Source: Apoda limacodes
Taxonomy: Eukaryota > Arthropoda > Insecta > Lepidoptera > Limacodidae
Assembly (NCBI GenBank): GCA_946406115.1
Contig: OX291543.1
Location: forward strand, 28,050,815-28,114,814
DNA length: 64,000 nt
Direction of reading: 5' to 3'
Positions 1 to 11,904 of this stretch are shown one piece after another. The position numbers and the translations under genes were made by a program. The notes under the pieces were generated by a model, which searched no databases, had not been told where the DNA came from, and worked only from the letters and a program-made list of their open reading frames with translations. Within the stretch, counting starts at the first letter, position 1. Each line of letters starts with the position of its first letter.

Positions 1-1232
1 CTGCCCGTTATAAGAGGCGTATACCTATTACGTGACAGAAAACTTGAGTAAAAACAATGATGACGCGATATGTAACAGAGCGTGCATGAGTAGTGCATTG
101 CAGCCATATCTCAACTCACTAAGATTTTCATTGTAATACAAGTAATAAATTAATAGTTTAGTATGCATCATTGTTATCAAAAATGCTTTTTCTCAGGGTT
201 TAAAGCACTATCACAGCTATGTTGCTACGTGCTGTCACAAGCAAAGTTGTAAACTAATAGCACATAAAACTTTGAAGATTTCTGTGCCATAACTTAAAAA
301 AACAGTAGAAAGGCGTCAGAACAAAAATTAATAAATCGTGTTTTCAAGGTTTGGACCATATCTCGAAGAACACAGTCATTTTTCAGTCGGATCTGCTCAG
401 CGGATTCGAAGAAACCTTTGCCAATATACTACCTTAATTACAGGTTATTCTAGGTTAAGACCTTTTATCATGAAAGGCAAGAAGCAAGGTCCAAAAGCAC
501 ATTGAAGGGAAAAAACCTAAAAACAAGAATTTGTAGCATTATCACAAATTCTGTATTACCTATATTTTTTTACAAACTTACATTTGCATTTAGAGGATTT
601 CCACTACGTCCAATGGTTAGATTTTTTTGATATCATTCAATGATTTCTTGTTGATTTGACATATATTTATGAAAAAATAGATTAAATATTTGCTATATCT
701 GAGAAAAGTTCTAAAAATTTTTTTCGTAATCTAAAACTAAGAAATATCATCGGATGCCGCATTAAAATTCAAGGTTGTCGTTAATTTCTGTTATATGCAT
801 GTATAAATATACATATAGAAAAATATACGTAAGACATTCTGAAAGATAATGTATGTATGTTTGTTTCTAGCTTAGATATTCTCCACGATGCCGATGTATA
901 GAGAAGTACTCGAAAAAATAAAAAAAAAATAATACACCAAAATTTCGACTGCTACAAAACTGAAAATGTAAAAATTAATTTGATATCTGACATACATAAA
1001 CAATAATAAATACTAATACGGTACATAATGACCATTATGTCGGCAAGGGCGTAGCAAAGATTTCTTCCTCAAAAAGCTTTCTTTCCGTGTACTTTGATTG
1101 TTACACATAATATGATTTTAAAAGTACGTTTTTGCAAGAATGTAAAGATGAAAAAGAATGAAAAAACAACCATCTCGATCACATTAGCTATCAAAAATAA
1201 TCCGCATCAAAATTAGTACATTTCTTTGGGAG
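1..1232. other. AT-rich intergenic DNA, no gene seen
   Basis: Stop codons are dense in all frames. I see no exon-like ORF with splice sites and no clear terminal repeats. Probably intergenic or old repeat-derived DNA. Confidence 0.5.
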
Positions 1233-1480
1233 TTACGAGGTTACGAGGTGACACACGTCAAACTTATTACACTGCTCTTTGCATCGGGGATTAAAAAAAC
1301 TACATCCAAATCGGTTCACCAGTTTAAGAGTTACGGTGCCACAGAAAAATACACACACACACTTTACACTTACACCGCTAAAGTGATTCAGATGAAATTT
1401 GTCATGGAGATAGTTTGAGCCACGGGGAAGGACATAGGATTGTTTTAGTACCAAAAAGTTCAAAAGTTCCTGAATAACTG
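1233..1480 (-). repeat. Interspersed repeat fragment
   Basis: Read on the minus strand, the text contains a phrase close to CTATCTCCATGACAAATTTC followed by a (GT)n stretch and GTGAACCGATTTGG. This combination is familiar to me from a very common lepidopteran dispersed repeat (LINE or Helitron 3' region). The 76-codon ORF here is not a gene. Family assignment is from memory. Confidence 0.45.
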
Positions 1481-1559
1481 TAACCGAGTTTAAACAAACT
1501 ATAGTTACAACTATAGCTTGCTATAACAAACTTCTTTAAAAAAACAATTTGTCGTAAGA

Positions 1560-1622
1560 ATCCCACGACAAAAAATCAAATTTAGGGCGGGTAGAGCCGC
1601 TAGCAAAAGCTAGTACATAATT
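1560..1622 (+). repeat. Repeat terminus ending GCTAGCAAAAGCTAGT
   Basis: The stretch GAGCCGCTAGCAAAAGCTAGT resembles the 3' terminus (consensus like GCCGCGGGCAAAAGCTAGT) of a frequent lepidopteran interspersed repeat. It may belong with the neighbouring fragment at 1233-1480, although the orientation is opposite. Confidence 0.4.
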
Positions 1623-1967
1623 CATAAATTGATGATCGAATTATGATCCCATCCCGTTAAGAACCTATTCAAAGAATTTAGGTTAGGTTAGGTATAGTTC
1701 GGTGCAAACTTCATGGCGGCTGGCTTTGTAGGTAGACTTTCAAACCTAATTGCTTTTCAACGAAGTTTACACATTAAGTAGTTAAACACGTTGGAGTAAT
1801 TGCATAGATGTGTTATTCATTTATGTAATATTTCATAAGTTGTATCGAGGACTTTAATTTGAATAATCTGTTTTTTCTCTTAACTTTTTCGTCTTTTTAT
1901 TTATTATTATCTGAAAAATAAGTAGGTATTATGTTCATAAATCGTACGTATATATTAGGAAAGACAA
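1623..1967. other. Intergenic stretch, nothing recognised
   Basis: AT-rich and without exon-like ORFs. It contains a GGTTAGGTTAGGTATAG run near 1680 that looks like a short degenerate GGTTA repeat but is too short to be called telomeric. Confidence 0.4.
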
Positions 1968-2346
1968 GGTGAAGTTAGAGTCCAAAAAAGAGGCGAAGCA
2001 GTACTTCACCTCGGAGCAAAGGTTGCTGCTTTACAATAAGTCGCAAGTCTGCCCCACATGGAGTACCTGCTGCTGTCATCCCTGGGTGCCCTGGGCGGGT
2101 GCACCCAGATATGAGCTAAGCCCTTTTGACAACGATGAGCTGAGCGACTTGTCGACGATTCCAAACTCATAAGCTCATAAGTTTGAGAAAAGATTGCCCT
2201 CAAGTGTGTGCTCTACGGCTTGTATAATGGGCTGTGTCCTGGGGATTGTTTGACACACACACCTTAGAACCCAAATACGGTGTCTGCTTAGCATCAGATT
2301 GGCCGTATGCTTGTTTGCCACCTTATTATTGGTATTAAAAAAATAA
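1968..2346 (+). mobile_element. LINE family A, 3' fragment with internal deletions
   Basis: The conceptual peptide at 1969-2172 contains KQYFTSEQRLLLYNKSQV and AGAPRYELSPFD, closely matching the C-terminal part of the longer LINE at 40861-42245 on the minus strand ([29 protein letters not shown]). Downstream pieces such as CTTGTATAATGGGCTGTG and GCTTGTTTGCCACCTTA match the 3' end of the same family. Internal segments are missing and small insertions break the frame, so it is dead. It ends in an A-rich tail near 2337-2346. Confidence 0.8.
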
Positions 2347-3595
2347 AGTGTAATAAGTACTTATACCCTTCATTTATTACCATGCACCATGCATTTTTGC
2401 CAAAGTTTGATTTTTGTAATTTTATTTTGTAAGTTTATAACAGTTTATTTATGGCCATTATTTATTGTTTTTCATGTCGTTGTCTATCAATTTTATATAT
2501 ATGGAAGATACTCATTTTTTCCAAATATATAACATACTTTTATTTGATACCATACTCGATGCCCTTCTAAATATTGTTTTATAAATGATATTAAATTCCA
2601 CAAAAACATGTTAAAATTTTTGTTCTAATATCTTTAAAATTGACATAGGAGATAGTTAAACAATGTGGAGAGAGAAACATTCTTCACACATGTCGTCTGC
2701 AAATAGTTGGTGGAAGATAAACTCGCCGTTTATAGAATTGCCTTGACTTTTTCAGTTTAGTGTTTTAATAACAACCTCCAATACGCTAGAAAACAGTATC
2801 AGTAACAGTAAAGGTTTTGTTTGTTGGTCCAGTACTCGTAGGTAGCGGTAATAGTAGATTATACAATAAGTAAAAATAAAAGGGAATTTAATTCGAGGGA
2901 CTTAGTTGGATCCCGAGAGCAGCGAAGGATAGAGTAGATCCTGAGCGAAGCGAGGGTTACAAAGGACTGGGATGAATTTTTTTTTACGTGTGGTATCTTT
3001 ACCATTGACTGCAAGAAAATATAAAGTACTATTATCACATTTGGTATATATTCGGTAATTATTACCGGGTGATAAGAGAACAATGACATAAAACAACCAC
3101 ATTAACAATTGTTCCAAATTCAAAATGTTTTTAATTACTCAGTGAGTAAAACTGAGTTTTATTCACTGTTATCGATGAATAAAATGCCCTTTTCGAGGTG
3201 GAAATGGTAAAAAATTATTAATTAAAAGATTAATGATTGGAAAATGTTCATGAAGCCTGTATATTACTGAGGTCATTCACTGTGCTTATCAAATGTATTA
3301 AAAGTTCGACTGCCCACTGATGCAAAATTGAGAAGATTTATTTTTGTATGCAACGTTGTTTTAAGTTATCAACTGGAACCTCTTATCATACAAGCTTGTA
3401 TTTTATTATTTGTTGTTTATTTAAACCGTTAATTTGTCATAATTTGTTTGTTTATTTTTTATCCAGCTAAAATGTTAAGTGACTTCTATTGACTTTTTGA
3501 CGTCAGTTTTTCTTAAAATCTAGTAAAAAGCTTATATTTTGTAGATTTAGTTAACTGTTTCTTTTTCTTAAGCAGGGAACCTGAAAGCAAATAAG
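2347..3595. other. AT-rich intergenic DNA
   Basis: No supported gene. A short phrase around 2905-2955 with alternating GCAGCGAAGGAT and GCGAAGCGAGGG looks repeat-derived. Two overlapping minus-strand ORFs at 2859-3123 show no recognisable protein similarity or splice context. Confidence 0.4.
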
Positions 3596-3790
3596 TTAAA
3601 TTGGCAGCATGGTCTCCTTAGTCTGGTCTTTTGGACAAATTAAAACAAAAAAAGGGGCGAATACAAAAAAAAAATCGGACCTTAGTCTGTCCTTAGGGGC
3701 GAATAGAATAAAAAATCGGTCAAGTGCGCGTATAGGACTCGCGTATCGAGGGTTCCGTAAATGGTAAACTGTATGGAGGGACAAACTTAA
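3596..3790 (+). repeat. Fragment of the 'TCAAGTGCGCG...GGGTTCCGT' repeat family
   Basis: Around 3715-3765 the text reads TCGGTCAAGTGCGCG then ACTCGCGTATCGAGGGTTCC. The same terminal text, less mutated, occurs at 29461-29505 and in reverse at 43485-43530. The preceding GGCAGCATGGTCT ... CCTTAGTCTGTCC phrase recurs at about 12853-12885, so it is itself repetitive. Confidence 0.6.
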
Positions 3791-3830
3791 CTTTGCCGTT
3801 GGACATCTGTTGTCCCAATAATACATCAAC

Positions 3831-4640
3831 AAAGGTCGGTTAGTTTACCAACTACAAATTTAACCTTAAACGGAGAAGAAATAGAACTATTAGACTCAAC
3901 AGTGTTTCTAGGTATTAAATTAGTCAACAGGCTGCAGTGAAACCCTCATATCTCAGTTCATGCTGGGAAACTTAGTTTGGCTGCTTATGCAGTTAGAAAA
4001 GTTAGGCAGCTTACACATGTTGACACTGCCCGCTTGGTCTACTTTAGCTATTTCCATTTAGTCATGTCGTGTGGTATTTTGCTTTGGGGTCAGGCAGCTG
4101 ATATTGTTACAGTCTTTATTTTGCAAAAGAGAGCAGTACGGTCAATCTATAAATTCGGAACTCGAATTTCTCTAAGGGCACTATTTATGGAAAGTGATAT
4201 TTTAACTATTCCTTGATAATATATCTTCGCTTGCATAATGTATGTACGCAAACATTAACACTTATTTGCTAAAAATGGTGACCTTTACAGTTTTAGTACG
4301 AGGAATAATGATGCCCTTGTAGTTGTCGCCTTTAGAAGTTACATAGCTCTTTCGAAATACAAAGTACATATATATTTCTACAATAAAATTCTAGAACATG
4401 TGGTTAATTAACCTTTAAATAAATTAAAAAAAAATATCAAGATAGTTTAATGAAAAAAGCAATTACAAAGTTTAAGAATACATAAATGATAAAAATGCTT
4501 CAAAGTTAAAGAATAACTGCTGAGTTTCTTGCCGGTTCTTCTCAGTAGTAAATCATCCCGAACCAGTGGTAATTTTGTGGTAAAATTAATAAATAAACTG
4601 TTGATTCAAAAGTGCTGTTCAAAAGTCTATTTGAATAAAA
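3831..4640 (+). mobile_element. LINE family B, 3' fragment (RT C-terminus plus 3' tail)
   Basis: The peptide at 3977-4216 contains AAYAVRKVRQLTHVDTARLV, YFHLVMSCGILLWGQAAD and LQKRAVRSIY, typical of the region C-terminal to the reverse transcriptase of jockey-type LINEs. Upstream, in another frame, the text encodes DSTVFLGIK, the usual preceding motif. Downstream comes MYVRKH and LFAKNGDLYSFSTRNNDALV, then a 3' tail with GAGTTTCTTGCCGGTTCTTC. Frameshifts and stops make it a dead 5'-truncated copy. The same family recurs at 16140-16372 and in the insertion at 52571-53316. Confidence 0.8.
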
Positions 4641-6289
4641 AACGTTTGAGTTTGAAATAAGTTTATGGGTAAAGCCACAAATTTTGCCAAAATTAAAAAT
4701 TAAAATTAAAGCCGGTTATTTTCGGAAGGAGCTGACTTTGACCAAAAATTTCATTGAATTCTAGGTAGTTTATACGTTGAATATTTCATTTGGCGGCATT
4801 ATCATCTGATTGGGCTAGCCTTTTTGTATGTATTGCATAATAATACAAGCTTTCTATCCTAGTTTTTCTGTGCTCGAATAATTGTACGTGAATTACTACT
4901 TTTTCGACACTACCTAAACGCGACCGATGGCATTAGTACCTGTTTGTAGGTGAATATATGAATGATTTGTGCTTAGTGCGAGTAGTGGTATCACTCGATG
5001 ATTTAAAAAAAAAAAGAATGTCAACGGTCAGATTGTGTCAGAAATCAGTCTATTCGTCGTGAGAAAAAACGGTCAGTGCCTCGAAGACAAGCTTTAATGA
5101 AATTTAGAAAGGTAAGCATTGCATTTTTACTAAGATCTACAAGTGCTGTAGGTTCAAAAACCGTACGTTATCGAATATTATTGATCACAATTATTTAAAT
5201 ACAACGATTTTGCGAGTAATCTTTGTTTACACTTCCGACACCGTTACTTTTTCGCTACTTTTTTGACACTTTTTCGACACCGGTGGCGTGATTGTTGTCG
5301 TCACCTCGTCATCGACACCATGTAAAGGCTGGGTTACACGTAGATATTCTTAAATATAGAGAAAATCACATAATTTTTTTTTTCTCATGAATTCGAAAGT
5401 AAGACACACGGACCCGAAATAACCTTCAATAAAAAAAAGTATTGTAAATGGCATCAAACAAATGAAAGGACTTATTTTCCCCGACTACGGCGGGTTATGT
5501 CTTTGCCGCGTATGTATGTATGGGCTAGGCATTGATGTGTGAGTGCGTAAGGACCTCTTTGTAACCAGACTACGGAGAGTTATGCTTTTGCCGCTTATGT
5601 ATGTATGTACCTATGTACTTACAGCCCAGATGCCTTAACCGATATTAACAAATGTCGATAGATTCGTACCTACTAGTCCGGGGAGTAACTTATGATACAA
5701 AGTTATCTTGAAAATTCAATATGGTGGACAGTAACTGTCATTTTCAACAAAAAAAATGTATTTATTTTTGTTTTAAACAAAGTTTTATGAAGACTTAATT
5801 TATTTTTTTGTATTTTGTTGGTTGATAGAAAAAACTATTTTTGTTACAAACAAAGTTTTATAAGTAGTGGTATTTTGTTAAGATATTCGAATTTCAGTAT
5901 TACGAACAATATTTTTGGTTTTGTTTCATGGGTAACTAAAAAATACAAGATTAAGCAGAAGGCTAACTAAAAGAATATAAGGGTTACATTTTTTATTTAA
6001 TAGGATAGGATAGGAAAAGTGTATGAATAACCTAGTTTATTTGCAACTGCAACTTTGTTTACAATACATGTAAAAGTAAATAAATACTAATTAAATAAAT
6101 ACTTGTTTCTTTTACTTAATAAATAAAAATGTTTGGTGTAACCTTAACTTTATGAATTCTCGCTACCACTTTTCGTCACCCTCACGCTACGGTAGCGATA
6201 AACCTTCGTCACTTTCATGTCACCGTCGCGATAAAATTCTGCGACACTTTTTCGCGATTTCTGGCAAAAATGGTAGCTTTACCCTTATA
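4641..6289. other. Intergenic DNA with simple and degenerate repeats
   Basis: No gene seen. Short (TATG)n tails near 5510 and 5600 are preceded by related GACTACGG...GTTATG...TTTGCCGC phrases, so this is a local duplication or two LINE tails. Two blocks rich in CGACAC or GTCGCG words (about 4900-5330 and 6160-6270) look like parts of a degenerate repeat, but I could not define ends. Confidence 0.4.
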
Positions 6290-6445
6290 ATCGCAAAAAA
6301 AATCGTGATGTAACAACAAATTTCCGGTTTTCCGATTTTTTCCGTTATGTGTGCTACATGGCATTGCTTCTTGCTAAATTTCGTGATTCTAGGTCATCGG
6401 GGAGAACCCCATAGGTTTTGATTTACGAGTATCTACGTCACAGTA
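6290..6445 (+). repeat. Internal fragment of the 'GATTTTTTCC...AACGGGAAGTACCC' repeat
   Basis: The order TTTCCGATTTTTTCC, GCTTCTTGCTAAATTTCGTG, ATTCTAGGTCATCGGGGAG and CATAGGTTTTGATT is shared with the longer copies at 11905-12790 and 29461-30030, which carry the terminal motifs. Divergent and truncated at both sides. Confidence 0.6.
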
Positions 6446-6469
6446 TGCGACATAAATAATCGTATTTTC

Positions 6470-8450
6470 TTCTTCTTCTTTCAAGTGCCATCTCCGTCCA
6501 GGAGGTTGGCGACCATATGTCTATATGTCTCTCTATCTTTAGTCAAGTGAATTAGTCTGTCTATGCTCTTCACTTCCAATTAGTCTCTTAAATTTTTGGT
6601 CCATGATGTGCACCTTCTACCACGGCCACGCTACCCTTTAATTTTACCCTCTATAATTAAATTTAATAGGTTGTATTTCTTGTTTCTGTAAATATGTCCA
6701 AAGTATGCTGCTTTTCTCTTCTTAATTGTTGATACTACTTCTAGGTCTTTTTTCATGATTTCCAAAACTGTGGCGTTAGTTATTTTATCAGTCCACTTGA
6801 TTTTGAGCATCCTTCGATAAATCCACATTTCAAAAGCCCTAAGTTTGTTAATCAAATTCTTTTTAGGGGTCCAGCTTTCGCAACCATACATAAGAATTGG
6901 GATGTAACATTTAACCATTCGCCACCTCAGTTTTAGGTTTATTTTTCTGTTAGTTATAAGCTTCCTCATTTTCTGAAAGGTGTTTCTGGCTATTTCAATT
7001 CTCGTCCGGATTTCCTTCTCTGGTTCCCAGTCTTCATTTAACCAACAACCCAGGTATTTCTAGCTTTTTACTCTGTTTATTATTTTGTTATCTAAGGCCA
7101 AAGGTCATACTGCTTCTGACATTGGGGTTTTACTAACAATCATGTGTTTTGTTATATTTGTGTTTATCTGTAGTCCATATTCTAAAAGTGTGTTATTGAG
7201 TCTTTGCAGCATTATTTGTAGGTCTTTAGGGTTAGAAGCTTATAAAACAGTATCATCAGCGTAGCGAATGTTCTGTATAAGTTTGCCATTCACACGGACC
7301 CCAAGATCAAGTTCGTCAAAAGCATTTCTAAAAATCATCTCCGAGTACTAGTAAAATAAGCAGGGTGACAAGATACAGCCCTGCCTTACGCATTCCTCAA
7401 TTTGGATTTCTTCAGTTAAAATGTTATTATTTTGATTTTAGATTTTTGTTTCCAGTATAAGTTCTCTATAAATTTAATGTCATTTCCATCTATTCCAATT
7501 GATTTTAACATATTAATTAATTTAGCATGATTAACGTTGTCAAATGCTTTTTCGAAGTCGATGAAGCACATATCTACTTGAACATCTAGGCATCTTTGTA
7601 CTAAAACTTGGACAGCTACTAAAGCATCTCTAGTATCCATTCCGGCTCTAAACCCTAATTGTGTGTCACTTATGTTTTCTTAAATTTTCTTGTAGATTCT
7701 TGTTTGTATGATTTTTAGAAATACCTTCAGGAAATGACTCATCACGCTGATCATCCGATAATCGCAGCAGCTTTTGGCATTGGCTTTTTTAGGTATTGGT
7801 GTGAATATTGATAAGAGCCATTCTTCAGGGGCATATTGTCTGATTGATAAAATTTGTTAAATAATGAAACTAAATCTTCTATGTTATAATCATGTATCAA
7901 TTTTATTATTTCTATCGCAATTCCATCGGGACCCAATGCCTTTCCACCCTTCATTTGTTTCAAGGCCGATAATGGTATCAGTATTGCTGGACTCTCCAAG
8001 TTGAGATCACTTAGAGGCTCAGTCGGTATCTTGTTATCCTTAAAAAGATGTTGCACATATTTTTGCCAGAACTCGCAGGCTTCTTTTTTTTCAAAAACAA
8101 TATTTCCATATTGATTTACAAGTGTACTTGGAATTCTCTTATTGTTTATATTTGTGAACTCTTTTACCTGCTTATGTAAATTAAAACTGTCATGTATCTG
8201 TTGTAATCTCTCTATTTCTCTACATTTATTTGTTAACCATTGTTCCCTTGCAACTGTAATTTCCCTGTTAATTCTTATGTCTATTTCATTATATTTATCC
8301 TCATTTATGTTTTTATAAGTCCGCCTTTCATTCATTAGTAGTAATATGTCATCGGTCATACAATCTTGTCGCTTTCCCAACATTTTGTTTCTTCTTTGTA
8401 ATCTTAATTTTATTCGCATTGAATCTTCACCAGGCTCCAATTTAACATTG
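6470..8450 (-). mobile_element. RTE-type non-LTR retrotransposon, decayed
   Basis: Read on the minus strand, successive fragments give a reverse transcriptase in order. At 8440-7751 there is MKGGKALGPDGIAIEIIK with a preceding basic linker. At 7640-7416 there is FIDFEKAFDNVNHAKL (motif A). Near 7385-7235 are RQGCILSP and RNIRYADD-like text (motifs B and C), broken by stops. At 6969-6631 is the C-terminal domain with YIPILMYGCESWT, MLKIKWTDKITN and KKRKAAYFGHIYR. It ends with a 3' tail whose plus-strand reading is CTTCTTCTTCTTTCAAGTGC, a simple trinucleotide tail as expected of RTE-like elements. Frameshifts and stops separate the blocks. No complete endonuclease is seen upstream. Confidence 0.82.
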
Positions 8451-8451
8451 T

Positions 8452-9178
8452 CGAGCTTGGCAACACTTCAACGCCGAGTGCTAGTCGGTTCACATGGCTT
8501 ACTATTTCTTGATTCGGACATGACATATAATTTTACTAAGGGCAAATCATATGTAGTGGAGCCCCAAAGTCCTTCTACATTCGTCGTTTTTGAGGTTATT
8601 TAGACCCCAAGGCCGTTGCAGCCTCTTCCAGCCAGTTGCCCAGCGGGGAGGAATGGTTATACCGCCATTGAACCCGTCTGTTCTCTAGCAGGGAGCACCA
8701 CGGCAACCTACTGGTTGCCGCCGCCATCCAGCGCGTGCAGGTGGGGTTGACAATTGGGTCGGAAAAGATGTCATGCTCCGTTCTCCCCTTACTCCCTAAT
8801 CGTATTTTGGGCATATTTTATTTTTGCATGACGTAGAACCTTAATTTTTTTAACGGCTATTATCTTAATCATAATCAATAAATCTTTCTTTTATATTTCG
8901 GAAAGCAAAGGCGTTCTGAAGATAAGAAACGGCAAAAAACTCTTCAGCCCTCGCCTATTATAATTATTAAATCTATAATCACTAAAATATTAGTAATTAC
9001 GAGGACAAGTAAATTACACTGACGGTTACCAATGAGTTTTACTTATTTTATATACTAACAGGAATAAAATTAGTCTTGTTGGAATAACAGTGTTGTTTAC
9101 TAAAAACAAGTAAAATTTATTGAAATGAAATAACGTAACACGCTTACAATAAGCGTTAATTACACTGATAGGCCTGAA
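8452..9178. other. GC-richer block and AT-rich intergenic DNA
   Basis: 8590-8790 is noticeably GC-rich compared with its surroundings and has an open frame on the minus strand (8814-8596, 72 codons). Its position just 5' of the RTE coding text suggests a LINE 5' region, but no known motif is visible. 8820-9178 is AT-rich with nothing recognised. Confidence 0.35.
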
Positions 9179-9905
9179 CTAGTCAAAGCGCCCAGGTATA
9201 TTAGTAAATCTAGTATACCTGGTATATCGGGCTTGAGCGATCTGTCTAATGCACCGTAACCGCCGGCGGCGACGTATTCTGTATGTATTTGTGTAAGCTG
9301 TATTCGCGGGCGCGGAAGGAGCTTGACCTAAGTAGTGATATCGTCTTTTAAAATGTGGTTTGCAACTTTTAGTTTGCTTAATACATATTGCTCGTACACA
9401 TTGTCTGTAGAATTTCCCCAAAATATAACTCTATACCTGAGACTGAGGGTACATATCCATAATATGCTGTAATAACTACCGATTTATCAACAACTTTACT
9501 GAGCTTATACAAAGCATAACAAAATTTATTTACTTTTTTACACACCGAATCCACATGCTGTTTCCACGTAAGTTTGTTATCAATTTGCATTACTAAAAAC
9601 TTTTTTGTGTCAGTCTCTTATCTATTAATCTTAGTACCGGAATGGGTGATGTCTAGTGCTTTATTGGTGGCGTCTTATTGTAAAATGTAAGATTTGTGTT
9701 TTTCCAAGTAAATTGTAAGACTATTTAATTTGTAACCATTCTATTATTAGTTTCAAACTGTGATTGATATCGGTTTCTATGGTATTTTTGCTACTATTGC
9801 TATAAATTTCTGTACTATCGTCCGCAAATAAAATCATTGGTAAACTTGTGCAAAATTGTGGAAAATCATATCTATTGTATATTGAGCCATTCGCGGTATC
9901 GCCTT
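9179..9905 (-). mobile_element. LINE fragment (RT domain end), family C
   Basis: On the minus strand the text at about 9830-9800 encodes FADDST (RT motif C) and 9590-9378 encodes MQIDNKLTWKQHVDSVCKK, FCYALYKLSKVVDKS and VITAYYGYV, the usual segment after the RT in jockey-type elements. Several stops and frame changes interrupt it. Its upstream end meets the left end of the mariner at 9910, and I could not find the rest of this LINE on the far side, so the truncation may predate the mariner insertion. Confidence 0.75.
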
Positions 9906-9909
9906 AGTA

Positions 9910-11166
9910 TTAGGTCTTTACATATGAAATTGATGTTTTATAGAACTGGCCACTTTGATCTTAACAAGCCGGCGTTTGGTTAAGAATTCCAGATTTAAAA
10001 TTATTTCAATTTTAAGTTTGTCTATTTGTGTTTCGATGTAATAAATAATCTGTTTTCGCGTCATTCAATTTTGCTTTGATATCGTTCTGTGCTCTATATG
10101 GAAATCATAAAATATCGCATTATTTTCGAATATCGTGGCACTAGCGCTGCAGAAAAAAGTCGAAGGATTAATGATGTGTACGGAGAAGCCACTGTAAAAG
10201 AAAACACAGTACGCTTTTGGTTCCAACGCTTTCGTTCTGGAAATTTTAACCTCCAGAACAAAACTCGTGGACAACCGGAGAGCCTATCTATCAATGAGAA
10301 ATTGTTAGTGATCGTGGAATCGGATCCACCACTAACCACGTCAGAGTTAGCTGCAAGCTTCGGTGTGAGTGATAAAACCATTTTTCATAATTTAAAACAA
10401 ATTGGAAAAGTGAAAAGGCTTGAAAAATGGGTACCGCATGAACTAAGTAAAGCAAACCAACAAACACGCGGTGACTGCTGCGTTACGTTACTCAACCGTC
10501 ACAAAAACAAGGGGATTTTGAATCGTATCATTACTTGTGACGAAAAATGGATCCCACTGGTCACTCATCACACTGGTTACATCCAGGAGAACCGGCTAAA
10601 TCCTACTCCAAGCGAAAGTTGACACAAAAAAAGGTACTGGTGTCTGCTGGACCAGCGTTGGTGTCCTCCACTACAGCTTCCTAAGATCTGGTCAGACGAT
10701 TACGGCAGATCTGTATTGCCGACAATTGGAAACCATGATGGAAAACCTAGCCGTTAAACAGCCAAGATTGGTCAACCGCTCTAGCCCACTGCTACTTCAG
10801 GACAACGCTAGACCACACACTGCACAACAGACGGTGGCGAAACTAGAGGAGCTAGGATTGGAATGTCTCCGTCACCCACCATACTCCCCGGACATTGCTC
10901 CAACCGATTACCATTTTTTTTTGAATTTGGATAATTTCTTAACTGGAAAAAAATTCAATTCAGATGAGGCAGTCCAAAGCACCTTCAAAGATTTTGTTGA
11001 TTCTCGCTTTCGCTATCTTTTTAGCAAAGGAATCAATGAACTCCCTATAAAATAAAAAAGTGCATAAATCACAACGGTACCTTGATTGATTAAATTTAAA
11101 AAATGTAAAAAAAATAATGTTTTGCTTTTTACATATAAAACATCAATTTCATATGTAAGGATCTAA
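9910..11166 (+). mobile_element. mariner transposon, nearly complete
   Basis: The left end begins TTAGGTCTTTACATATGAAA at 9910, and the reverse complement of the right end (11166 downward) begins TTAGATCCTTACATATGAAA. The terminal inverted repeats match over about 33 bp with few differences and are flanked by TA on both sides (9908-9909 and 11167-11168), the expected mariner target duplication. The 1257-bp length is normal for the family. It carries the broken transposase described separately. It inserted next to the LINE at 9179-9905. Confidence 0.93.
10098..11080 (+). pseudogene. mariner transposase, frameshifted
   Basis: The N-terminal half (ATG at 10098, frame open to 10622) has helix-turn-helix text FGVSDKTIFHNLKQIGK, then the family signatures KWVPHELS and ITCDEKWI, which holds the first catalytic aspartate. 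The frame is then lost, and the C-terminal half is in another frame at 10726-11055 with LLLQDNARPHT (second aspartate) and PPYSPDIAPTDYHFF (third). Exactly 34 residues separate the last two aspartates, so this is the DD34D arrangement of mariner. The C-terminus near 11045-11085 is further damaged: the usual final W is missing and stops follow. The enzyme would cut and paste the element at TA sites, but this copy cannot make a full protein. Confidence 0.9.
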
Positions 11167-11168
11167 TA

Positions 11169-11904
11169 CTTGCACTGAGCTATGCACATAACTATTGGCA
11201 GAATCAACCAGGGAGCTGTTATACGTTCATATATATAGCATTTCTAAGCGAGACTTGTCAATGCCAACTATTCCAATGTTTTTTGAAAAATCCACCGATT
11301 TCTGAGGTGTCGCTAGAGGTACGCACTTACCTACTCAGCGGTAAAGTGATAGAAAGCGCACGATATTAGTTTTCAGTACATTATATCAACCTTAAAAAAT
11401 AAAGCTACGTAAATAGCAATACTTTACTATAATGATTATTCAATTTGCTGAGCGTGATTTCTGAAATTTTAAAGGCATATTAGGCGTGTTTTGAGATACT
11501 TAATAAAAAACTTGTTGCAAAAATAGTTATTTTGTTATACGTGCGAGTATTACGTTTGTAATCTCTGGTTTATTTGATGTGCTTTTAGTATATTTGATAA
11601 AAAAATAATATTTTCGTGCAATTACAAACTATAAAAACAAAAACAAATATTTTATATAATATTTATGCATATTTTCGGATTATTTTTAGTACTAGTTTTG
11701 TTTAAGGTTTGGTTTGTTTGCAGGACCGTAATTAGTTTGATGTAAAAAATATTTAATTGATGTAAATAAATTGACGGGTGATAAGTTTTTTGATGCGCGT
11801 TTAAAAATAAGTCTTTTTTTACAACTATAAGTAGTCATTAGTATTTGATTTAATTTTAACTTGATACCTTCACGCGGTATTAATTAAAGGTCCAGTCAGA
11901 CAAA
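11169..11904. other. AT-rich intergenic stretch
   Basis: No ORF of interest, no terminal repeats found. Confidence 0.45.

Noticed and set aside
1675..1700. Possible telomeric (TTAGG)n repeat
   Set aside because: Only GGTTAGGTTAGG, about two units; too short and common by chance in insect DNA.
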